From a virus, in the IMG/VR virus record IMGVR_UViG_3300008262_000113, positions 1-57,902 of that record: a stretch of DNA of 57,902 nucleotides; one strand, written 5' to 3'. Positions 27,825-37,600 of this stretch are shown piece by piece. A program made the position numbers and the translations under genes. Below the pieces are notes generated by a model, which had not been told where the DNA came from, searched no databases, and saw nothing but the letters and a program-made list of their open reading frames with translations. The stretch's first letter is position 1. The number at the start of each line of letters is the position of its first letter.

Positions 27825-28349
27825 ATGGCAAAATATCTTTCAACAAAAACTTATGGCAATGACAGAGGTCTGTCATGTTGCTTTAGACAATGGCGTAGTA
27901 CACATTCACACTGTTCGTTACTACACGGATACTCAATTGGTATCAAATTAATCTTTGAATCAAAAACACTAGATGATCGCAACTGGGTTATGGACTTTGG
28001 TGGACTCAAAGCATTCAAAGAGTGGAGTGAATGGCAATTTGATCACACTACTGTTATGGCTTTAGATGATCCTCATCTCCCAAAGTTTAAGGAACTTGCT
28101 AAGTTGGGTAAACAAGCTGAAGGCGGTGTATTGGATTTGCGTCTAGTAGAAGCTGTTGGATGCGAAAAATTTGCTGAACTGGCATATCGCACAATGAATG
28201 AAATACTAGAAGCATACAAAGAAGGTCGTGCTTGGACTCATCCAGACGGAAGAGTATTTGAAGCACGGTATCCTGTTGGTGCTGGTGTTCGTCTACGTTC
28301 AGTTGAAGTGTTTGAACACGCTGGTAACTCTGCTACTTATGAGGGTTAA
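27825..28349 (+). CDS. QueD/6-pyruvoyl-tetrahydropterin synthase-like protein
   Basis: 174 residues from ATG 27825, with AAAGGAGA before it. THSHCSLLHGYS (26-37), WVMDFGGLKAFKEW and FDHTTVM follow the QueD/PTPS order. QueD makes 6-carboxytetrahydropterin, a precursor of queuosine and 7-deazaguanine modifications. The usual LHGHN zinc pair reads LHGYS, with Tyr36 for the last His, so metal binding or substrate may differ. No other queuosine gene is in the window. Confidence 0.75.
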   Translation: MAKYLSTKTYGNDRGLSCCFRQWRSTHSHCSLLHGYSIGIKLIFESKTLDDRNWVMDFGGLKAFKEWSEWQFDHTTVMALDDPHLPKFKELAKLGKQAEGGVLDLRLVEAVGCEKFAELAYRTMNEILEAYKEGRAWTHPDGRVFEARYPVGAGVRLRSVEVFEHAGNSATYEG

Positions 28350-28351
28350 AA

Positions 28352-29182
28352 TTGCCAAAGATTGACAAAGGTCAATATACTAAAGAAGAATGGCGTAAGA
28401 TAAAAGAACAGAGGCATTTAGAAAAACAAAAGCCTCAAGAAATTATTACGCCTAATTTAGTTACCCATGAAGATAGTCTAAAAAATTATCTTCTTTGTTT
28501 AAAACACGGCACAAAATACGGTCCAGAATATGTAAACAAACTCTACAACATGGTTAAGAGAAACTGTAGTTTAGACTACGAGTTTGTTTGTTTAACAGAT
28601 AACGCTAATGGACTAGATCCAAGAATAAAAACAATACCTTTGCCCGCCAACTTACAAGGATGGTGGTGTAAACCTTATATGTACAGTAAAGAGTTGCCTA
28701 TTAATGGCACAATACTTTACATGGATTTAGATGTAGTAATAGCAAGTAATATAGATAAACTTTTTACCTACCAACCTAATCACTGGTGTACTATTAGAGA
28801 TTTTACCAGAGCTATGCGCCCAAGTTGGAAAAAATATAATAGCAGTGTAGTTCGATTTAAAACTGGCCAGCTAGATTATGTCTGGACAGGATTCCGAGAA
28901 AATCAACACGATATTCAAAGAAGACTACATGGCGATCAAGATTGGTTATTTGAAGCTACACAAAAAAATCAAGCAATGCTGTATCCGGACAGTTGGATAC
29001 TAAGTTGGAAATGGGAAGTTAGACGTACTAAAGAATTTGATTATGGCAGCACTAAAGGAAATCGAAAATTTAAACAGATAGAAGATGTAAAACCAAGGAT
29101 TGAATGTTGTGTAACAGTATTTCACGGAGACCCAAATCCTCATAATTGTGAAGACCCTTGGGTGGTTGACAACTGGCGCTAA
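28352..29182 (+). CDS. Glycosyltransferase (GT-A, DxD type)
   Basis: 276 residues from TTG 28352, with GAGG at 28341. After a charged leader, YEFVCLTDN and GTILYMDLDVVIASNID give the nucleotide-sugar-binding DxD (DLD), then HGDQDWLF and CCVTVFHGDPNPHN, matching GT8-like phage transferases. The substrate could be phage DNA, a fiber or a host surface sugar; not determinable here. Confidence 0.65.
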   Translation: MPKIDKGQYTKEEWRKIKEQRHLEKQKPQEIITPNLVTHEDSLKNYLLCLKHGTKYGPEYVNKLYNMVKRNCSLDYEFVCLTDNANGLDPRIKTIPLPANLQGWWCKPYMYSKELPINGTILYMDLDVVIASNIDKLFTYQPNHWCTIRDFTRAMRPSWKKYNSSVVRFKTGQLDYVWTGFRENQHDIQRRLHGDQDWLFEATQKNQAMLYPDSWILSWKWEVRRTKEFDYGSTKGNRKFKQIEDVKPRIECCVTVFHGDPNPHNCEDPWVVDNWR

Positions 29183-29194
29183 ATCTAGTATAAT
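29166..29194 (+). promoter_or_regulatory. Consensus sigma70 promoter, leaderless arrangement
   Basis: TTGACA (29166-29171), 17 bp, TATAAT (29189-29194), within the end of the glycosyltransferase gene. ATG 29200 is only 5 nt after the -10. Confidence 0.78.
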
Positions 29195-29199
29195 AACTT

Positions 29200-30300
29200 A
29201 TGAAAAAACGTATCGGCTTTGCTTGCAAATATATGTACCCTGATCGAACTCAAAAGAAAAAACTTTTGGAAGAAATTCAGAGACCACTAAATACTCGGTC
29301 AACTACTGTACAATGGTTGAACAGACAAACTAAGGCTGTAGCAGAACAGCGGCTTTGGGAAATTATGGAGCACAATATTGCTTCGTATAGGAGACTTATA
29401 GAATATGTTGGACGTTTGCCGCAAGATCTTAGAATGGTTAGACTGGGTAGCGATTGCCTTCCTGTGTACACTGAGCCGACTTGGGGGTACTATTGGAAGT
29501 TACCAGACGTTAGAGCATATTGTGAAAGAGAGTTTGCCTTGGTGGGCGAAACGGCTCGTAGGCTTGATGTGCGTGTGTCTATGCATCCTGGCCAGTTTAC
29601 TGTGTTGGCATCTGAGTCAGATGACATTGTTAATCGATCAATAGAGGAGTTTGAATATCATGCAGATATGGCCCGTTGGATGGGGTTCGGCAAACAATTT
29701 CAGGACTTTAAAATCAATGTCCACATCGCGGGTCGCAGAGGTCCAGCCGGTATTATCAGCGCACTTGGGCGTCTCTCACCAGAGGCGCGAAACTGTATTA
29801 CTATCGAAAACGACGAAATGTCTTGGGGAATCGACGCCTCTCTCGAACTATCAAAGCATCTCGCTTTGGTGCTAGACATACATCATCATTGGATTAATTC
29901 TGGAGAATATATTGAAGCTACTGACGACCGTTTTAAAAGGATTATTGATAGCTGGCGTGGTGTTCGGCCTGTTATACATTATAGTGTTTCACGGGAAGAC
30001 TGCCTTATTGGCCATTCCAAACACCAGCGCCCCGATCTTTGGACGCTACTAGAAAACGGATACAAGAAAGCTAAACTTAGAGCACACAGCGATTACATGT
30101 GGAATGACGCTGTAAATGATTGGGCTCTTACATTCCGTGAATATGCAGATATTATGGTTGAATCTAAATGTAAGAATTTAGCAACATTGGACTTATATAA
30201 CTATGCCAATACCAATGCAAGTATTAAGAATGAGTACGGATTCTTGGATGTTCAACAAGCGCAGGATAGGGCATCAGCAGAAACTGTGCTTATTGCCTAG
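29200..30300 (+). CDS. uvsE: UV damage endonuclease (UVDE/UvsE)
   Basis: 366 residues. N-terminal RIGFACKYMYP, then RLGSDCLPVY, VRVSMHPGQFTVL, INVHIAG, CITIENDEMSWG, VLDIHHHW and HYSVSR: the metal-binding TIM-barrel signature of UVDE, in order. It nicks DNA 5' to UV photoproducts, useful for a sunlit-water phage. The conserved GFACKY requires the ATG at 29200, which lies at the predicted transcription start. Confidence 0.9.
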   Translation: MKKRIGFACKYMYPDRTQKKKLLEEIQRPLNTRSTTVQWLNRQTKAVAEQRLWEIMEHNIASYRRLIEYVGRLPQDLRMVRLGSDCLPVYTEPTWGYYWKLPDVRAYCEREFALVGETARRLDVRVSMHPGQFTVLASESDDIVNRSIEEFEYHADMARWMGFGKQFQDFKINVHIAGRRGPAGIISALGRLSPEARNCITIENDEMSWGIDASLELSKHLALVLDIHHHWINSGEYIEATDDRFKRIIDSWRGVRPVIHYSVSREDCLIGHSKHQRPDLWTLLENGYKKAKLRAHSDYMWNDAVNDWALTFREYADIMVESKCKNLATLDLYNYANTNASIKNEYGFLDVQQAQDRASAETVLIA

Positions 30301-30325
30301 GCGCTGTTATCTAAGTAATAAGTTT

Positions 30326-30442
30326 TTGTGGCTTAAACGCTGTGAAGTAATTACTAGTATGATAACTGGCCCTGGTGAATCTATTTTTGAAACGTATTGG
30401 TGTGACCCTAAAGAATTTCTACTCAACGAATTGAAACGGTAA
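30326..30442 (+). CDS. Possible small protein
   Basis: 38 residues if TTG 30326 is the start (ATG 30359 gives 27). ITGPGESIFETYWCDPKEFLLNEL looks like a compact conserved segment. Weak ribosome site, so the start is uncertain. Confidence 0.35.
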   Translation: MWLKRCEVITSMITGPGESIFETYWCDPKEFLLNELKR

Positions 30443-30449
30443 ATACAAT

Positions 30450-30737
30450 ATGAACTACTTAACCAAAATGTACGGTCGCACATCAAGCGTAGTACCTAAA
30501 ACTTCAGACAAAAATCCTAACCGAGTTGCCGGCGGGCTTCGTGGTCAAGGTGTAGACACATTTACTATGCTAGGAGAAGATGGTATAGAAAAGCGTATTC
30601 CTACTCATGCTTATGTGCAGAGTCTGGAAGAGCAGATAAGAAAACAGCGAGCAGCCATCGATGTATTAGATCGAAAGCTAGCTCGCCAAGATAGTGCAAT
30701 TCAAACTATAGAAAGTTTGTTGCGCTCGCGTAATTAA
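30450..30737 (+). CDS. Small coiled-coil hypothetical protein
   Basis: 95 residues. N-terminal half Gly-rich, then a coiled coil from about 55 to 93 (VQSLEEQIRKQRAAIDVLDR). Convergent with the minus-strand EF-hand gene, overlapping it by 4 nt. Function unknown. Confidence 0.5.
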   Translation: MNYLTKMYGRTSSVVPKTSDKNPNRVAGGLRGQGVDTFTMLGEDGIEKRIPTHAYVQSLEEQIRKQRAAIDVLDRKLARQDSAIQTIESLLRSRN

Positions 30738-31057
30738 GCACTAGTTTTCGGCTTACGGCCACGTGTTGAAGCAGTCTTAGTGGCTGCTTTTTTAACGGTT
30801 GCCTTTGCTTTGGTTGCAGTCTTCTTAACGGCTGCTTTTGCTTTAGTCGCTACAACTTTTACATCAGCTACATCAACTTTACCGTCTTTGTTAGCATCTG
30901 CAACTTCTGCAACAGCTTCAACAGTCTTTTCAACTGCGGCTTTCGCATCAGCTAAATCAACTTTTCCGTCTTGATTGACATCAATACCAGTTTTACGATT
31001 TGCGTACCAAATCGCTGTACCAGCTACTACAACTATAATTGCAATTATAATTTCCAT
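30734..31057 (-). CDS. Membrane-anchored EF-hand protein with histone-H1-like tail
   Basis: 107 residues. An N-terminal membrane helix (3-18) is followed by two calcium-loop motifs, DVNQDGKVDLADA (about 26-38) and DANKDGKVDVADV (about 54-66), both with Asp/Asn ligands of EF-hand or dockerin type. Then comes a Lys/Ala tail with AVKK, TVKK and ATKAK repeats ending in an AT-hook-like RGRKPK. The layout suggests a calcium-sensing membrane anchor that also binds DNA, which is inference. Minus strand, with AAGGAGG in place. Confidence 0.7.
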   Translation of the reverse strand: MEIIIAIIVVVAGTAIWYANRKTGIDVNQDGKVDLADAKAAVEKTVEAVAEVADANKDGKVDVADVKVVATKAKAAVKKTATKAKATVKKAATKTASTRGRKPKTSA

Positions 31058-31117
31058 GTTAAAATACCTCCTTAAGGTCTTTTATTTAACTAAATACAAA
31101 TAACTGGAGATTAAATT

Positions 31118-31294
31118 ATGGCAGGACTATACAGCGGAAGTTTAAAATTGGATCGTGTAACAGGAATTAGACACGACAAAGGTCAATACATGACTTACGT
31201 TCCTGTTAAGAAAGATACTACTAAACTTCAAGAATCACCTAAAGGTATGAAAATAACCCCTAACGTCACTAGTGACGGACTTAAAAAATCATAA
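31118..31294 (+). CDS. Small hypothetical protein
   Basis: 58 residues (MAGLYSGSLKLDRVTGIRHD...), beta-rich, with CTGGAG before ATG and an ACTAAATA sequence further upstream. Overlaps the convergent zinc-finger gene by 6 nt. Function unknown. Confidence 0.55.
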   Translation: MAGLYSGSLKLDRVTGIRHDKGQYMTYVPVKKDTTKLQESPKGMKITPNVTSDGLKKS

Positions 31295-31576
31295 CTTACT
31301 AATATCTAAACTAGAGCTAGCAGGTAAATCCCATACCTGCTTTTTTTGTACTCCGCGTTTCTGAGCAAATCTTTTAGCATCACATTTTGAGCAAACATGG
31401 AAATAGTTGTTGCTCAACCTCTTTGGATCCATACTTCCTTTTTCTCTTGAAAATTCCGTATCACAACTATCGCACCGAAATAGAGCATAAGTTCGTTCCC
31501 TGTCATACAGATGCTCAACACCCAGTTTACTTTTACGAGTGTGTTGTGTTTTTTCAATTCTAGTGCCAATGAACAT
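31289..31576 (-). CDS. Small zinc-finger protein
   Basis: 95 residues. CDSCDTEFSREKGSM (35-49) and CSKCDAKRFAQKRG (62-75) provide a CxxC...CxxC zinc site, with basic residues around. Likely nucleic-acid binding. Convergent with the gene at 31118. Confidence 0.6.
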   Translation of the reverse strand: MFIGTRIEKTQHTRKSKLGVEHLYDRERTYALFRCDSCDTEFSREKGSMDPKRLSNNYFHVCSKCDAKRFAQKRGVQKKQVWDLPASSSLDISKL

Positions 31577-31608
31577 ATACTATTTACATTAAGATTATAA
31601 AATTTTAC

Positions 31609-31616
31609 GATAAATA
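31609..31616 (+). promoter_or_regulatory. T4-type late promoter
   Basis: GATAAATA, 46 nt before the giant fiber gene; a hairpin AGCAGGA-AAGAAA-TCCTGCT (31621-31640) would sit at the 5' end of the mRNA. Confidence 0.65.
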
Positions 31617-31662
31617 ATTGAGCAGGAAAGAAATCCTGCTACATCTAATATCGGAGTAAAGT

Positions 31663-34600
31663 ATGGCAAGAAAAGAGATTAACATTGGCGTAGAAGGCAA
31701 TGACGGCACAGGTGATAGTATCCGTGAGTCGTTTAGAAAGACCAACGAAAACTTTAATGAACTATATGCTATTTTTGGAGCAGGCGGTACTATTAGATTT
31801 ACTACGCTAAGTGATACTCCTGACGGCTATGAACCTAATACTGTATTATTTGTTGATTCAAACGCTGACGGAATTAAATTTAGAGCCTTAGCTTCTAATT
31901 CAGCTGCTGATCCTACTGCCGACGATAGTATTTTAATTAGCTATGATACTCCTAATAAAATTGTACTGTCAACATCTTTCAGAGCATTATCACAAGATTT
32001 ATCACCGCAATTAGGCGGTCCTTTAGATGGAAGAAATAAAGCTATTGCTCGTATAGCAATATCACAAGAAGCAGTTGACGAGTTTAACGCAGAACAACCT
32101 AATCCTCAAATAACCATTGACGATCTAGTTATTACCAAAGGTTACGCTGATAATAGATATATTGCGGGTGCCTTACCAATTAGAATTCCAGACGAGCCTG
32201 CTAATGCAAGTGATTATACGTTGGTTATTGAATCTTATTCAAATGGTAATATTGTAGTTACTGGTCACGGATTTGACAATACCATTAACGGAACTCCTTA
32301 CAAATTTCGAGCAGAAGATACTGATCCATCCGGAATAGTAACTGATACAACTTATTATTTACGGTATGCTACAGCAAATCAATTAAGTGTACATGCTACC
32401 AGAGCCGATGCTACTGTTCTAAGTCAGTCCGATGCCAATACAAATAAGATATTCATTACGGGTACTATTGGTGTAGATGATGAGCATATTTTTGTTGATG
32501 CTGCATACGACTCAAACTTACAAGGATTTTATCTAGCTAATCAAGCAATACCTAGAAAATCAGTAGTTCGCCGTCAGGGTGATAAGATGACTGGACCGTT
32601 GATACTGCATGACAGCCCAGGCGAACTTGCAGGGCTAGCCAGCAGCGATGAAGATTTACAAGCAGCAACTAAATTTTATGTTGACAATACCAGTTATGCT
32701 AGTATCAGTAACTTATATGTAACTACGCAGGGCGACGATAGAATGACAGGAGTGCCAGCTGGTAAAGCAGGAACTTCTTGGAGTTATGCGTATAGAACTA
32801 TTAACGCAGCAGCTCGGCGAGCTGAAGAAATTATTCAAGCATCTGAAGCTGAACCCGGTCCGTACATGCAGACTATTACTCGAGACGGCGGCACAACACC
32901 AGCTGAAGTACTTGAAGCTGCCATTGTTACTCCTGTGTTTAATCAAGCAAGGTATTTGATCGAACAAAATAGAGCGTTTGTTGTTAGTGAAGTTACAGGT
33001 TACTTACAATTTAAATATCCTAATTTTGATTATAATATTGAAACTTGCGAACGTGATCTAGGTTTGATTTTAGATTCTATTGCATTTGATATTAATAGAG
33101 GACCCGCAGTTGATGCTACAGCTAACTACCTAACAAGATTGGCTGCTGAAAGATATTATGCTAATGCAAGTGCTATTGTAGCAATTACAAGACAATTAAC
33201 AGAAACTGTTGATGCTATTAATACTGCAAGAGATATGATTGCAGCAGTTCTGTTAAATCGTCCATATTTACAAAGACCAATATCAAATATTACACAAGCA
33301 GCTATAGCAAGAGTTACTACTAGCGTTTCACATAATCTAGTAAGCGGTAATCAGGTGATTATTAAAAATGTATCTGGTATGACACAGGTCAACGAGAACG
33401 TTTATTATGTAAGAGTAGTAAGCCCAAATCAATTTGAGTTATTCACTGATCGAACACTATTAACCGCAGTAAATTCATTATCTTTTACAGCATATAGTTC
33501 GGGCGGTATAATTGGTATTAGATATCAAGACGACGAAGGTCAATTTTTTGATATTGGTAATGATGCTGACGCAACATCAAGAACTGCTATCAGTGATAAG
33601 TTTAATTTAGTTACCAACATTATCCAGAACGGTATTAATGCTGGTGCATTAGTAGTATATGGTAGTACATACAAAGTTGTTGTTAATAACGGCGGTCTTA
33701 GTGCAATTGACCAAGGTGTAGGCAATAACGTAGACTTATTACCAGGAAAAATACTAGTTGGTAAAATATCAGGCGCACAAGGACGTATTGTTAGCTTAAC
33801 AACTAATGATCCAGCCGAAGGCGGCCAAGATAAAATTCTTGTGCATTTAATAAAGCCTATTGATTTTATACCAGGTGAAGATCTAGAGTTTGATAATTTT
33901 GTTAAACGCAAACAGATTACGATTTTTATTGAATCAGGTATTTATGAAGAAGACTACCCTATTAAAGTTGCTGCCAACGTTTCAGTTGTGGGTGATGAAT
34001 TTCGTCGCGTAATTATAAGACCAAATCGTCGAGTATCTCAATCACCTTGGGCAAGTACTTACTTCTACAGAGATTTAGAATTTGATGGTATACCGCTGGT
34101 TACAGGAGGTAATAGATTCTATAACCAAGTAGGCGAAATACAAGGTAGATTTGGATATCATTACTTAGAAAATCCAACCAAAGTTAAAAACACAGGCACG
34201 TCTGTTGTAAACCCAGGAAAATTTTCAACAGCCTCAAACATTCTTCAAGAAAATAAAAAGTTTATACAAGAAGAAGTAATTGCGTATATCAATCAAAACT
34301 TCCAAGATTTGCTCTACGACAAAATTCAGTTTGCTAGCGACTTTGGAGAAATACTTGACGGCATTACCTATGACATAGTATTAGGTACAAATTACAATCA
34401 AGTACTAGAAGGATTAAAATTTTCTCGTGCAGGCAGTATATACAGAGATTCATATCTAAGAGAACTTTGGGTAGATGCATTAATTAGAGCTAGAAATCTT
34501 GTTTCAGCATTACCAGCAGTTATTAGTAGTGCAACTGCAACTACTAGATCAAACACAGCGTTTAATGAAATAATTGATATTATTCAAAACGGTGTTGTTA

Positions 34601-37600
34601 GTACTGAGACTGCGGCAAATGCATTAACATTTAGTCCTATTGACAGTACCTTACAAGATCAAATTGATGCAAAGAATCAATTGCAGGCAAATAGAAACTT
34701 CATTGCTGCTGAGATTACTGCATACATAGCTGTAAACTTTCCTAGGTTAGAATACAATTCAACTAAGTGTGCAAGGGATGTTAAGTATATAGTTGATGCA
34801 TTAAGCTATGATGTGATGTATGGAGGTAACTTTGCTACTAGACAATCTGCAATTAGTTACTTTGTTAATGCAGTAAGTCAGTTAGGATTAAATCAAAGAT
34901 CTTTTACTGTTGATGCGTACGAGCATTTGTCAGGAGTAGTAGCAGACATAGTTCGTGGTATTGCTATAGTACCAACTTCAGGAAATGTATTGTCACAGAC
35001 TGGCGTAGGATCTAACCCAGCTAGTACAACAGAATCAACAATAGTAACTAATTTAGTTAATATTATTAAAAATCAAATTAATAATAATAATTTGCTAACA
35101 TTGCCTAGCGCCGTGTATCCTTCATTAACAAGTGCAAACGTAACCTTACTTGATGTAAAAACTGCAATCAACGGCAGTACTAATACTATTGTTTCTGATG
35201 TAATCAGTACACTTGATGGTATTGCTGTATACTCATACAATCAGGCAAAGTGTCGTCGAGACGTTGGATTAATCGTTAATGCACTAGCAGATGATTTAAA
35301 GCTAGGCGGTGATGAGTTTTCTACAGAAGTACAAGGAGAATATTTTAGAAGCTATATTCAAAAGTATAATAACGACGGATTTGGTGGACAAGAAAATGTT
35401 ACCAAAGGCGCTATTAGATATATTTCAGAAATTGCTGCTAGACTATTTGACGGTGCATACGATGCCGGCGCTATCCAACAAAATCCTCTAGCTGTTAATT
35501 ATGTTGCTCCTGACTTTGAATATGGAGTAGCAGAAAATGATACAGATAATATAATAAGCAATTTAATTGAAAAGATTGTTTTTGTTTTTGATCCTAGATA
35601 TAATCCTCCAAAACGAAATGACGAAGTAGATGTGTTTTTAATGAACGATGCTACAATTTTACGTAACATGACAGTTCAGGGGCACGGCGGATTTATGTGT
35701 ACTCTTGATCCAGACGGTCAAATATTAACTAAGTCACCTTACATACAGACAGGATCTTCATTCTCACAAACATTAAATCGCAAACGTTTTGCTGGCGGTA
35801 TGTTTGTTGATGCATATGTAGGTAACTTACCAGCTGAGATAACTGGAAAAATTAATGCGTTTACTCTTACAATTCGCAGCGAAGAAACTCAAGGTCTAAG
35901 AATTCGACCACCCCAGTTACCATGTCCATTCTACATAGAAGGCAGACGCTATCAAGTTAATGCAATTTCTGATTATGACCAAGCACAAGGTACTGCAACT
36001 ATCTATCTAGATGCTACATCTAACGCAGGTGTTGGATATCTAGAAAGTCAATTTGAAGAAGACACTGGACAAGTAGAACGTCCGTTATATTTACAAACTG
36101 CTGGTAATCGTTCGATGCTGGGCAATGACTTTACACAGATTAATGACCTTGGTTACGGCTTAGTAACTAACAATGGCGCATTCTCTGAAATGGTGTCAAT
36201 GTTTACCTATTATTGTCAAGCAGCCTACTATGCTAAGAACGGATCAGAAATTCGTTCACTAAACGGTTCTAACGGTTATGGTAACTTTGGTCTTGTGTCA
36301 GAAGGCGCAGATCCTAACGAAATTCCTGATCAGGTTACATTAGAATTTCCTATGACTGCTCCAGCTAGAACGCTTCGATTCCCTCAAGGAGTTGACAATC
36401 TCGGTGCACCTACTAATTTTACAAACGTAGAAGCAGCAAATAGCATAGTAGTAACAGATGTACCATATGCTCCACTAACTGGTTCTGTGGTTACAATTAA
36501 TCACGGCGGTACAGTAGGAACCTTACAGTATAACGTTTCTGTTGTTAGGTATTTAGGAGACGGTAATCAATCTGGAGACGTAGTTCTAACAGGTATACAA
36601 TCTGTTAGTTCTGTAGCTGGTAATGCTTCTAGAACTCCTGGAACATATACTGGCAAAGTAGGTACTGGTGGTACACCTACTGTACAAGCAACATATACTA
36701 TAGTAATAGTGCCTGGCGGAGCAACTACAGTAACCGTTGAAGGCTGTGGTGAAGGATATGCTATTGGTAATACTATTACTATTGCTAATACACAGTTTGG
36801 AGGTACAGGAACTGCAATTACATTTACGGTTGCATCAATTTACGGCAACGACGGTGTAACAGCATTACCTGCTAGTGTATATAATAATAAGGTATATAGA
36901 TTACAAATAAGCGGACAACCTAACGGTACTAACGGAGATTTCTACTCAGCAATTAAGGCTGATGTAGCCAACGGAGTACTAGTTGAATATCGTAACGGCG
37001 GAACTCATATATTTGACAGCGTTAAGGATACTTCAAGATTAGTTACTAGACCAAGTACAGCTATTAACTTTGACGAGAGTGACAATGTTACTTACAGAAG
37101 TATTGGTTTCAGTGCATTTAATTCACTAGGTTTACCTTTAGACAGTAATTCTATTCAGACAACTTTTGAAGTTAGTTACGATCATATTGAGTTGTACGTT
37201 GAAGCAGCGAACGTTACCAGTACAACTGGTGGAACTATTGGTAATACACAAATTAAAATTAATCCAGATAAAGAAGGATTCGGATTACTTGCAGATGAAC
37301 TTGCAAGAATTACTAGAGACGTTGCTGGTAGATTGCCTGGAGCTCCAGGCTATAGTGGTGGTATGGTGTTTACATGGGCAGGTAGAACACATCAAATTAT
37401 AAATTATACCCCAGTTGATACAGACGAAGCTATACTTACTATAAGCAGTACAAACATACATAATCTTGCAGGCGCAGGCACAGGCATTGCTGAAGCGTTT
37501 ACTACCGATAAAGTATTACGTGCTGGTTTGCCTGTAGGCAGTACTGCTGAGATAACTATTGCTATTTCATTGTGCCGCGCTACAGGTCACGATTTTACAC

